Shown: one piece after another, positions 1 through 11,500 of the stretch
How the letters are laid out: each line of letters starts with the position of its first letter
How positions within the stretch are numbered: position 1 is the first letter of the stretch
Origin: Apostichopus japonicus
Taxonomy: Eukaryota; Echinodermata; Holothuroidea; Aspidochirotida; Stichopodidae
Assembly: GCF_037975245.1 (NCBI RefSeq)
Contig: NC_092582.1
Location: 23,150,577-23,214,576 of the forward strand
DNA: 64,000 bases
Direction of reading: 5' to 3'
The notes under the pieces: generated by a model
What the model was told of the DNA's origin: nothing
What the model saw: the letters and a program-made list of their open reading frames with translations, nothing else
Database searches by the model: none
Made by a program: the position numbers and the translations under genes

Positions 1-529
1 ACAAGATACCAATGACCAGGGTTATGTTGTAAAGTCGTGTGAGAGAGCCTTGGCTCTGAACAAGATTGTAAACCTAAATAAAAATAATAATAATAAAAGT
101 AAGAAATGTTAGCAGTGATCTGTAGTCTCTTTAAATTACTGAAGCTTTAACGACAAAAAATTCACACTTACGGTACTGTAGCTACCATAGATCTACAAAT
201 GTGATTTGTTGCAGCTCACTCAAAGCAGGGAGTTGTTATGCTCAAAGTCATGCTGTCCGTCCTCTCTAGCATATTTTGTGGTCGGAGAAATGACCATCAA
301 TGAAAGTGACTGGATCACTGAGTCTAGCTAACAAGACCTTTAGGATAGTTCCTAAGCTGCCAACTTAAAGCTCGATAGGAAAACAACTCTTTATGGATTC
401 TTTGTTATGAATAACTGCGAATTGGATCTACGGCTGCTCCCAGGTAGTAAACATCTGCCATGTACAACTGCAAATGACTTTGGAATGTCGCTGCAGTGTT
501 TCTCTGCTGTTAATAACATAGAAACGATG
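1..529. other. intergenic, no gene supported
   Basis: No coding exon is recognised. A short AT-rich tract with AAT-type triplets near 77-100 resembles the 3' tail of a SINE or LINE, but no body was identified. The reading frame beginning at 407 runs into the SINE at about 530 and is not a gene. Confidence 0.5.
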
Positions 530-833
530 ATAATAGTCAGCAGTTATTTTTACGAAGCTGAAGCGACCACAAATGTGGGAGGAATCCCCCACAGGCTTAT
601 GGATTACAACTTACATCTCAGGTGGCTTTCCAATTTACCATTTTAACTCAGATTTGGAATCTTTTCAAGTTAGAAAGTCATTTCAGATGTGAAATCCGTA
701 GATTGCTGTTGGATGAAAAACCCCTTAGTATGACCTGACCGGGTATCGAACCCGGAACCTCCCAATTGCTAAGCCTTAATATAGCTTCAGATGCCAACAC
801 CTGTATCCATTAGGCCACAGCACCAGTATACCA
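530..833 (-). mobile_element. tRNA-derived SINE, copy 1
   Basis: Read on the minus strand, the element starts near 833 with a tRNA-like head: an A-box-like GTGGCCTAATGGATACAGG and a B-box-like GGGTTCGATACCC (complement of about 742-754), then a body of about 200 bp ending near 530. The same head and body recur at about 57920-58213, which shows that this is a dispersed repeat. It could be mistaken for a tRNA gene, but the cloverleaf arms do not close and the tail continues far past the B box. The tRNA-like part resembles an arginine-type tRNA only loosely. Confidence 0.8.
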
Positions 834-1904
834 TGACATAAGTTAGTAACATAGCTTCTCTGGTGTCAAAACAATGTGTAACCTACTGTATATTACGGGC
901 AAAAAATATTCCACACTGCTCGTTGTAAACTTGATCACAATATTATCTTGCCCCTAACTCAAGATATGGTTGATTGAGTATGACCTCATTTGACTGGCTA
1001 AACCTTCAACTACTCCAGGGAACTTGTATCACAGTAGTAAGGAGTATGTGAATGTCATATGGGCAAATGCTCATCAATTTGTTTAGTTTTGGCCAAGTTG
1101 TTTGTTATACTCTTTTTCTGGCATGCAAACTGTACATGCCTCAGAGTCCATTTCTGCCTATCACCAATGTGTTTGCCCACTGTATTTTACATGACTGTAT
1201 TTATCTGCATTTATTTTGGATGCATACAATTCCCACCTCTGACACCATGCGTAGGCCTAATGTTTGTGTCAGCTATGAGAATTTAGAAATGATATGGAGT
1301 GTCTATATTGAACTCTATTTATCTGTAAGTGTCTTATATGTATACTGGACTGGTCAGATATGAATGCCTAAAAATTCCTACTTCTGACACCATGTGTAAT
1401 GTTTTTCAGTAATGAGAATTCAGACATAACATGTGGTATTCATATATGTGTATTTTACTTGTGAATTTCTCAAAGTATACGTGAAAGGTCGAGGTGGCAC
1501 TTATACTGTATGTACATTAAGATGTAGCCTACAATAGTTCCAAGTTTATGTGGAGAGCTGCATGGTCACTTATTAATAACCAATTTGCATACAACCCAAG
1601 AGCGCATCTGACTCACTGGTACTTTTGAGTCGGTACACAAGATTATTCTTATAGACTAGCGTTATCAGTCAGCTTCCCTGTTCTTGTAAATACCACACTT
1701 TTTCAACTGTGCAATGTGGACACACTCAATGCGAAATCAATGGATCTGACTTTTCATACAATTTGATAGAAAATTCTCAAAATCAGGACATTCTTATTAC
1801 CCTTTCCCATTGAGATCTCCAATTCTATTTGGGATGCTTGAATTTTGCATTCAGGAACAAAAGATCATTGTATACATATCTTTACTGGGATTGTCTCTGG
1901 GACA
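834..1904. other. non-coding, nothing recognised
   Basis: AT-rich sequence with short overlapping frames that show no conserved domain, no splice-consistent partner and no repeat shared with the rest of the window. Confidence 0.4.
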
Positions 1905-2020
1905 GGTTGTCATCGACCAGAGGTGAATATAACTTCTGTAAAGTGCTTTGAGACCATTCGCTGATATTAAGTGCTATATAATATTGAACATTTTTATTAG
2001 TATTATTATTATTATTATGA
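1905..2020 (+). repeat. SINE/L2-type 3' tail remnant
   Basis: The sequence contains AAAGTGCTTTGAGACC, then AAGTGCTATATAA and a run of ATT triplets. This is the usual 3' end of L2-mobilised SINEs and L2-clade LINEs in many animals. Only the tail is recognisable; the upstream body is not. Confidence 0.55.
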
Positions 2021-2159
2021 CTTGATATTGTTTTGTGAGGTCTCAAAACGGTTTGTCACATTTTAGTAGGATTGCAGATTACTTCTGTCCACTACCACAC
2101 ATTTACCAATATCTAGATATTTTTTATATGTCTTGCAAATTGGTTGTCTCCACCTGTCT

Positions 2160-2161
<2 letters not shown>

Positions 2162-2193
<32 letters not shown>
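2162..2193. repeat. (TA)n microsatellite
   Basis: Uninterrupted alternating TA tract of about 32 bp. Confidence 0.95.
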
Positions 2194-2420
2194 TCAGGTT
2201 TTTTTATTACAATATTATGTAATTGCTTGACAGATGATTGGAAAATTAAATCGAAAGATAGCAAACTCCATTCCCCTGCTTTTTTCTGTCAACAGTCTAA
2301 AATACTGAAAAGGTGCTTTACAAAAACCAGCCCAAAGGGGCTCTATTGGTTCCTCGCTTAGTGGAATATTTAAGTATTGTATGGCATCCCCTAATATCAT
2401 AATATTTATGCCCACATCTA

Positions 2421-3172
2421 TGTGTGTTGGTGTCAATAGCCCTGAAGGTGTATCGCCCGTAACCTTAAATTGATATTTGATGCCAGTTGAACTCTGTCTA
2501 AGCATGGAGCTATTTTCGTTCAACCAACAACTGTATTCCAAGTTTGGATGTAATCTGATTAAACATTTTTGGAGTTATTGCAATTTTAAAAATGTTGGGC
2601 CCTCCCAATTAAAATTGGGCCTGACAATATTTTGCACATATATCGCCCCCCAAAAATATTTGGCCGAGGCAAATCAAAAATATATTTGCCCCAAGATAAT
2701 TGATCCTCAAAAAATGTGGGCTTAAATGGTACCAAAAACTATTGGGCCCATCAAATTTGGGCTCAGAGAATGTGTCCCAAAATGCATTTGAGGTGGAAAC
2801 TAGAGCAGCAATGGGAGCAGTGGCACAACCTGTTATGTGTGGAAGGAAAACAAATTCAGTGGTGGGCTGCCATGAGTATGTACTGCTAAAAGGGTACTTG
2901 GCATACAGCTCATTGGGCAAATGTGGTAAAGCACGGGTACCTCAACAACACTAGGGAAATCAGGTTCCACTGACTAGCAAATTCTACCCTGAAAGTAGTT
3001 CTAGCAAATTACTTGTGGTCACAAAATTTACTTAGACCACTTCCTTGGTTATAGACCAAGGAGCTACTGTATGAATGAAAATAGCTCCATGCTTAGACCG
3101 AGTTCAACTGGCATCAAATATCAATTGAAGGTTAGGGGTGATACACCTTCAGGGCTACGGACACACACACAC
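2421..3172. mobile_element. long inverted-repeat element
   Basis: Two arms of about 100 bp, 2421-2522 and about 3073-3172, are inverted copies of each other. Shared segments include CCCTGAAGGTGTATC and TGATATTTGATGCCAGTTGA. They enclose about 550 bp of unrelated sequence with several GGGCCC/TTGGGCC motifs. The layout is that of a non-autonomous foldback or long-inverted-repeat transposon. No target duplication was identified and no transposase is encoded. Confidence 0.7.
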
Positions 3173-3904
3173 ATACTTGACTTCATGCGTAAGTCTTTGA
3201 CTGGTGCATTCTCTTGGCCAAGTACGTAGACCTGATGTTTTCTTGGGTCGCCATACCAACATGTATTTTGCCTTGCTGGTGTTCCTAGTTTACACGGGAA
3301 CACAAGAAGGCGATACAAGCTGTTGAGTTAAGTTCTTGTTCAAATGAAAACTCTAAAACAAGGATCTTTGAGATGCTTTAAATCTATTCAGACTCGTGGA
3401 TTACAACATGAACATTGTTTATATCCCCAACCAGTGGTGGCGCTATAAACATATAGGTATCAGAGCCGAATGTCGTTACCAGAAATTTTCTGCAAAAGAC
3501 CTACAACAAGTGATGATAAAATTCATAGAAATGCAGCATTTTAAAAGAAATCAGAGCATCGGCACTCAATATTTATATTGCCAATGCTTCAGCATTAGGA
3601 ACGATGTTTCAAATCCGATAATTGCACATACATGCCAAAGGTGATGATGGTTAAGGCACGTGTCAGGAGGGAATGATAAAACAGTACATACGATTATGAA
3701 AGAGTGTTATAGCTAGAATGGAATTTGGCAAGGTTGTACATCCCAGTCTGCCTATCTGACTACTATAAAACACAAGCATGAAAGACTGAATGTAGTAAAA
3801 AGAATTGTCCCTCAAGGTCAGGGTTTTTATTTGCACTTATGGTCAGGGGGAAGGTAATTTTTTGGCTTAATACAGTTCCAAGTTTCTTCCACTTTTCATA
3901 CAAA
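3173..3904. other. non-coding, nothing recognised
   Basis: No conserved coding frame or repeat recognised before the start of the segmental duplication at about 3905. Confidence 0.4.
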
Positions 3905-3933
3905 ATATCTCCCAAAGTGAGTGGTACATGGCT

Positions 3934-3934
<1 letters not shown>

Positions 3935-3978
<44 letters not shown>

Positions 3979-3980
3979 TA
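3935..3980. repeat. (TA)n microsatellite
   Basis: Alternating TA tract at the left edge of duplication unit 1; unit 2 has only a short ATATA here. Confidence 0.95.
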
Positions 3981-5843
3981 TAACACATTTCAACCCCTAT
4001 GTGCCGATTCAGCCTGGTTGTAACCTGAACGTTTGGCCTCTCCAGCAATTTTTGTTAACTAGTAAGAATGCGACCATCTTAAGATGGCCCAGCAAAATGG
4101 AGGTGTGATATTTTCCATTTTTGAGGCAAAACATCTTTGTAACAGTTACTCCATTCACCTTTTAGGCTTCTTTTTTGAAATCTATGGCCAAAATTTGGCC
4201 TTTTCAGTTATTTTCTAGCATTTTCAAGAATTTATGAGGACTCAAATTGTACTTTGTAGTGGAGGCATGCTCAGTCGAGCAGCAGTGAGGCTGGGCACCT
4301 CGACAGCTGTATTAACTCAAACAGTGTAAGTCCCAGAATATTCAGAATTTTTTCATAACTTTTAAACTCACAAATGATGAAAAAATTAGGAAAAAGGGGG
4401 GGGGGGGGGGGGGGAGAGAAGACCTACCAGGCCTTTTGTTGATTTGGTATGGAATGACCATTATCATAATATCATAAAAGATGACAAACATTAATTCTTG
4501 AGGAACAATATTTCAGATAAACGTATTTACATATTTAAAAAGTGAAAAGTATAAATTCAAATATGTTTTGGCACATTTCAAACAAAAGTGTAGTAGCTAG
4601 ATAGCGAGAAGACAACAGACTGTATATGTCCATCAGGAGTAGATATAATGGTGTGTAATAAAAGTGTATAATAAACAAATCTTTGGAAGTTTGATGAAGA
4701 CCAAATGTCAGTGTTCGAAATTTGTTTTATACCTGAGAAACCTTGCAAAAAATAGTATGATGTCAACTTGGCAACTCATGAGTTAATTTAAAACTGTATA
4801 GTTGTATTAGTTGGTAATGCAAGATTCTTAAATCTATCCAACACAATTCAGCCATATTAGCTTTAGCTATATTATTACATACAATGTGAATATTGAGAAT
4901 GTTCAAGTATTGATGATAGGCACACAGCCCTTCCCCCATCCTCTCCCAATTCATTATAAAAAAAAACAAGGCATTTAAAGGAGACATGATTAAACTAAAC
5001 AATAAAAAGCAATGGTTTCATACCATGATAAAGGTGGGAGATATCACTATTCCTAAAGAACCCTTGAAAGGTGAGAAAACACAACCTTCATTGATTTACA
5101 TGATTGAAGTGGTTATGATGATGGATGTTTTCCTCAAACAACACTTAAAGTGGACTCCAATCACAAACTATCATTGAATATCTTAATAAACTGGACAATG
5201 TCATTTAATTTAATCTTACCAGTTTTACTTTGACCAAGGAAAGAGATGAGTTTTGTCCGAGAACATATCAAGTAAAACCAAAACAAACTAAAATATGTCC
5301 AGACTACTTGTGGCTCTGTGTTATCTTTTACTTGATCTTGTTAAAGTTATTCATCTTCCTCAGTGTAATAAACTTTTATTGAACAGACTGTTCATCATTC
5401 CCATGCCTTTCATACACAGCTAATGACAACCGATAGTTTGAGCTGATCCATATGATATGTCTGGTCAGTTCTAAGATTTGTTTCCAACTTCGTGTCTCAC
5501 TGTTAATTGGTAAATTATTTGGTGTAAAAAAGGCGTACTTGCATGGTGATAACCCCCCCCCCCCCCCACAAACTAAATGGATCATGTATGACAAAATATA
5601 TCAAATACAATTTTACTTCTGTTAAACATATATGGGATTTATTTCATGCAGTAAGTACTGTAAGTGTCTTTGATCACACTGCTTTTAACTTTCATATGAA
5701 AGGAACATTTCAAAAGAGGAAATGAGAAGTTAATTGCTAACTTAAGGGTGTGCTCTTTATACACCAGTGTATAAAAATGTGACTAGTTTGTACCAGTGGT
5801 TGCCCATGGTCTAGGTAAGAAATATAAAGAAATATGACAAGAA

Positions 5844-5878
5844 TCACTCCTTTCTGGTCACTTTGACTTCACTGTCAT
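5844..5878 (-). CDS. gene A last coding exon
   Basis: Acceptor TTTCTTTTCAG, then 35 nt encoding DSEVKVTRKE and a TGA stop. The gene B exon at 22443-22409 is nearly identical (ASEVKVTKKE), and conservation of both acceptor and stop supports this as the true C-terminus. Confidence 0.75.
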
Positions 5879-8527
5879 CTGAAAAGAAAGAAAATTTACA
5901 ATTACCAGGTTTAATACTGAATTCATGACTTCCATTGCTTGCTGTTGATTGTCAATGCAGATGTGAAACACTGCAGATATCACCTGTAAGGTTCAAGTTC
6001 TGTAACCTCCCCTCCACTGTCTCCAAAAAATATAATCAATATAGATGGTTTCATGGCAAACATTCTTGAAAATTATTATGTTGTATTAAATTACTATCCA
6101 TTATTTATTTGTTGCTTTTAGCCAGTAACTAGATGCATACAAAACATAGTAATACTCAGCAATTAATGTACCAATAATGCTAATAGGTCCATCTATGCTT
6201 TACACATGAAGGTGACTGGAAGTCCCTATATCCCCAATAGTCCCTGGATTTCATGTGTCCTGGGATTTTATGTACAGCCCGCAAGGGGGGACTTCAAATT
6301 TAAAAAAAAAGCCCTGAATAATTTCAATTTTATCTCTTTTAACAGCCTCATGTTCGTAGAGAAAGCTTAGACCTAATTATGGGTCATTGTTTACAACCAC
6401 AAATGTAAAGCTCATTCATGGCTCCCAGAAAGAGGCAACCCAGACCAATGAATAGTTTCATAACCTGAAATTTCATGTGAAGCATAATCTTCCACTAAAT
6501 GCTGTATATTGACGCTCCCAGTTATTTCACGATTTTCCACTTCTGGTATTGTATTTTTATCTTGAAGAAATACTTGTTTCTGGATGAAGTATTTAAACCA
6601 GCAAGCACAGGATTTTCAAAGTGGGGGGGATGGGGGATGGGGGAGGGCCAAATTCCAAATCTAGGTAGGGCCAGAAGGGAATGAAGGATTTTATAGATGA
6701 CGGGGACTGGTCATTGAAACCTAAAAAGATTGGGGGAGTCTGAGGGTTCCTTGTCCAGATAAAAAACAAAACACATTTAGCTATTAAATATCAAATCAGG
6801 CATTGTGAGGTATACTTAGATCATAATTTAGGTCTTTATAATGAGTTGAAATAAAACAGTAACCCAAAAATTCCCCCAGGCTCATTAAGGCAGGCAACTA
6901 AATCTTTATTTAATAATGGAGGGGTTGCTGCTGCCCTGGGAGGCAATAAGGTTATATCCTATATAGGGGTCCTCCCACAGAAAACAAATTAACACTGCAC
7001 ATGCTAAATGATACCTTTTGGACTTGCATTGTGGACTATATAAATCAGGTTGACATAATAGCTACAAATGCAAAGTTTTGCCAAGAAGTATTTTGTGTGA
7101 GGTTTAACAAAAAGTATCGGAGGTGGGGGGGGGGGGGGTGGTGGATAGGGAGGGAAGGATACACCCAAAGATATGGTTCCCCTTTAATATGATTTCAATA
7201 CCCCATTAATAATTAATTACCCAGCAAATATTTTTGACAGGAATTTAACTGAGGATGGGGGCGGGGGGGGGGGGGGGTGCAGGTGGGCTAGGGTGACACA
7301 TCTTGTATGGGTCCTAAAAGTTCTTATAGGGCATCAACTTTTTAATTGTTCATCAACTTAACCAATTAAAGAAGATGAGATAACTCTATAAGCTAGAACT
7401 GCAAAGCAAAATGTTTCTTACCCCCATCTTGGCTAGATTTACGCTTCTGACTTCCAGATGTAGATGGACTCCCTGGAGCCACAAGTGTTTCGCCTAAGAA
7501 AGTAAGAGAGAAATAAAGAAAGTATCTGTACAACTGACAGAAAATTGTGGAAAGCCGTTATTTTATTTCAGTATATCTTGAAACAATTCCCGGAATCTAC
7601 AATTTTGTGACTAAATGTTTAAACAGGTTTCTACAAGCCCGAAGCTACTGGACAGTTCACTAGTGAGAGGCAAGGTGAAGCTAGCTGGAACATGTGAAGG
7701 TATGTGAAGGTTTGTGAAGGTATTTGAGGTTAAGTAAGTATCTATGACATGGTGCAAAATTTAGACTGGCGATATTCCTCAGCTATTCAGACCACCTTCT
7801 GTTTTGTGTATTAATGGATAATGTTGACTTCATTCCACAACACATTCAAGTTGCTATATACGTTAAACATTGCAAGGCAGATATACTGTAACTTAGCAGG
7901 GGATATTGTAAGTGGCACTTACCAGAATCATTTGCATCCCTTCCAAAGAGACACTCTTTGATCTTGTCAATAACATTTTGGAATTCTGGTTCGGGGTTAT
8001 CGATATACATCCGTGCATACACCAATTTAGTAGCCTCTAGTTGTATGCCTGGGTCGCCACCGTTCCTCGTCTGGTATGGCACCTTGACCTTCTCCAAGTG
8101 CAAGGGAATAATGAGTTTCTTGTGTGCTTTAGCAAGATTAAACTGAAACAAATAGAAAGCATATTGTTATGAAAAGTGATATCAATTCCAGGATTAATGA
8201 AACATCCAATTCTCCAGTGTCTGACTTTGGAGACGAACATTTGGCTTAGCCACCTCCCAACACTCTTAAAGGCTGACTACGCACCAGCATTGAGAAACAC
8301 ATAATTAGTAATAGATTAACTGGAAAAGTGCCATATCAAGGAACCTGTCTGCACCTCCAAGATAAGCAATAGATATGCGCAATCACTAGCTTCAATCACT
8401 AATAAGACAAGTGCTTTTTTTTTGTGTGCTTAATAACTAGTATAAATGCTTTTTTTATGCATTAGACTTGCTTTCATATAAACACATTATGAGCCAAATA
8501 ATTATCATAACAAGTATATATAAATAT

Positions 8528-8573
<46 letters not shown>

Positions 8574-11500
8574 ATACATATATATATATATGTATATATA
8601 TATATGGATAAGAATTATTATTATAAATATATATATATTTATATATATGCCAGGTTTCAAAACTTTGAATGTTTGTGCTCTTCATTAATCCAAGACAAAT
8701 TCAAATACTGAACTTATAAACTACTAGATACACTACAATCAAGTTAAAAGGTTTTTGAATACTTTGATCAACTGCCACATTGTCATCCCTTGATAATGTT
8801 TCTGTGTTCTCTGTGAGTCATGGAATAAATATGATATTGTGACAAACCTCATCCCTACATATTTCGGAGTCTATGTAATCCTTGGTGATCATGCAAAGCA
8901 TTATATCAGCTTTCTTGATGGCAGCAGTAATACTATCGAGAGTATAATCTCCTGGCAAGTTTCTTCTTGTATACATCCAGCAACTATCAACTCCAAAAAC
9001 TGACTCAATCTTTGATACCAACTTTGTTACCTCTTCTCTATTTTTTGAACTAAAACTGACGAAAAGAAAATCTGGAGAGAGAAAGTTAAGGTAAATAGGT
9101 ATTAAAGTGATGTCCAACCAATATTGTACAAGCCTAAATATAAAATGGAGGAATTCTTTAAAACTGAAGACTGTGATACTCAGTAGGGGTCAATAAGGAA
9201 GGGTTGCAAACACTACTTTAACATTAACAAAAGCTATCGATATTAACCTTCTAAGTAGAAAAGCACAATGTGTCAAAGAATTGCTAAACATGTCTTAAAA
9301 ACTCTTAAAGGATAATTTTTAAGCACAAATTTAATCTTGATATGTTCTCGAACATTACAAAGCACATGCTGCTATTTAGTCAAGCTTGTATTTTCTAAAT
9401 GAACACTTAATTTTTATGGTGCGTTTCCTTTTTGCCTTTTATTTGGACTACAAACCAAATAAGACTAAAATTCTGCCGCAAGTCAACATTTAATTGTTTG
9501 GTTACAAGTATCTGTGGTCACTCCAGAAGGCCCTTCTCAAAACAAAATCAATCAAAGCTTACCAGTATGATCACCTTTTTGTGATGGGGGAGACTTTACA
9601 GGTGAAGAGGAGGCAGAGCTTGCTACTAACTGTTTCTCTGTTAGGATGAAATGAAAAGGAAGAAAATAAAAAAGGTAAATTGGATCCAGAGTTTGTACAA
9701 TTAACAACTTGGAAGCCAGGGTAACTTTATTGTTCAAGACGATATGAGACATGACAAACATGGAGAACTATGAATAGATAATCACAATGTGTCAAAGAAT
9801 TGCTAAACATGTCTTAAAAACTCTTAAAGGATAATTTTTAGGCACAAAATTAATTTTGATATGTTCTTGAACATTACAAAGCACTGCTGCTTTTAATTCA
9901 AGCTTGGAATTGCTAAATGAACACTTAATTTTTAAGGAAGGGGCCCTTTGTACTTTTTACTTGGACTACAAACCTATCAAGACTAAAATTCTGCCGCAAG
10001 TCAACAAATTACAAGTATATGTGGTCACTCCAGAAGGCCCTTTTCAAAACAAAATCATTCAAAGCTTACCAGTATCATCACCTTTTTGTGATGGGGGAGA
10101 CTTTGCAGTTGAAGAGGAGGCAGAGCTTGCAACTGTCTGTCCCTCTGTTAGGATGAAATGAAAAGGAAGAAGAAGGGAAAAAGAGAAGGGTAAATTGGAT
10201 CCAGAATTTGTACAATTAACAATTTGGAAGCCTGGGTAACTTTATTGTTCAAGACGATCTTAGACATGACAAACATGGAGAACTATGAATAGATAATCAC
10301 AATGTGTCAAAGAATTGCTAAACATGTCTTAAAAACTCTTAAAGGATAATTTTAAGCACAAAATTAATTTTGATATGTTCTCGAACATTACAATGCACTG
10401 CTGTTATTTTGTTATTTTTGTCTAGCTCGTATTTTCTAAATGAACACTTAATTTTTAAGGAAGGGGCCCTTATGACCTTTCCTTGGACTACAAACATATT
10501 AAGACTAAAATTCTGCTGCAAGTCAATATTTAATTGTTTGGTTACAAAAATCTGTGGTCACTCCAGAAGGGGCCCTTTCAAAATGAAATCAAGCAAAGCT
10601 TACCAGTACGATCACCTTTTTGTGATGGGGGAGACTTTGCAGTTGAAGAGGAGGCAGAGCTTGCAACTGTCTGTTCCTCTGTTAGGATGAAATGAAAAGA
10701 GAGAAGAAAAAATAGGGTCAATTGGATCCAGAATTTATTTGTACAATTAACAACTTGTACTGTAAGCTAGGGTAACTTTATTGTTCAAGACGATATGAGA
10801 CATGACAAACATGGAGAACTATGAATAGATAATCACAATGTGTCAAAGAATTGCTAAACATGTCTTAAAAACTCTTAAAGGATAATTTTTAGGCACAAAA
10901 TTAATTTTGATATGTTCTTGAACATTACAAAGCACTGCTGCTTTTAATTCAAGCTTGGAATTGCTAAATGAACACTTAATTTTTAAGGAAGGGGCCCTTT
11001 GTACTTTTTACTTGGACTACAAACCTATCAAGACTAAAATTCTGCCGCAAGTCAACAAATTACAAGTATATGTGGTCACTCCAGAAGGCCCTTTTCAAAA
11101 CAAAATCATTCAAAGCTTACCAGTATCATCACCTTTTTGTGATGGGGGAGACTTTGCAGTTGAAGAGGAGGCAGAGCTTGCAACTGTCTGTCCCTCTGTT
11201 AGGATGAAATGAAAAGGAAGAAGAAGGGAAAAAGAGAAGGGTAAATTGGATCCAGAATTTGTACAATTAACAACTTGGAAGCCTGGGTAACTTTATTGTT
11301 CAAGACGATCTTAGACATTACAAACATGGAGAACTATGAATAGATAATCACAATGTGTCAAAGAATTGCTAAACATGTCTTAAAAACTCTTAAAGGATAA
11401 TTTTAAGCACAAAATTAATTTTGATATGTTCTCGAACATTACAATGCACTGCTGTTATTTTGTTATTTTTGTCTAGCTCGTATTTTCTAAATGAACACTT

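Noticed and set aside
730..830. Possible tRNA gene (B-box-like GGTTCGA on the minus strand)
   Set aside because: Same sequence plus a 200-bp body recurs at 57920-58213 and the cloverleaf does not close, so it is a SINE head.
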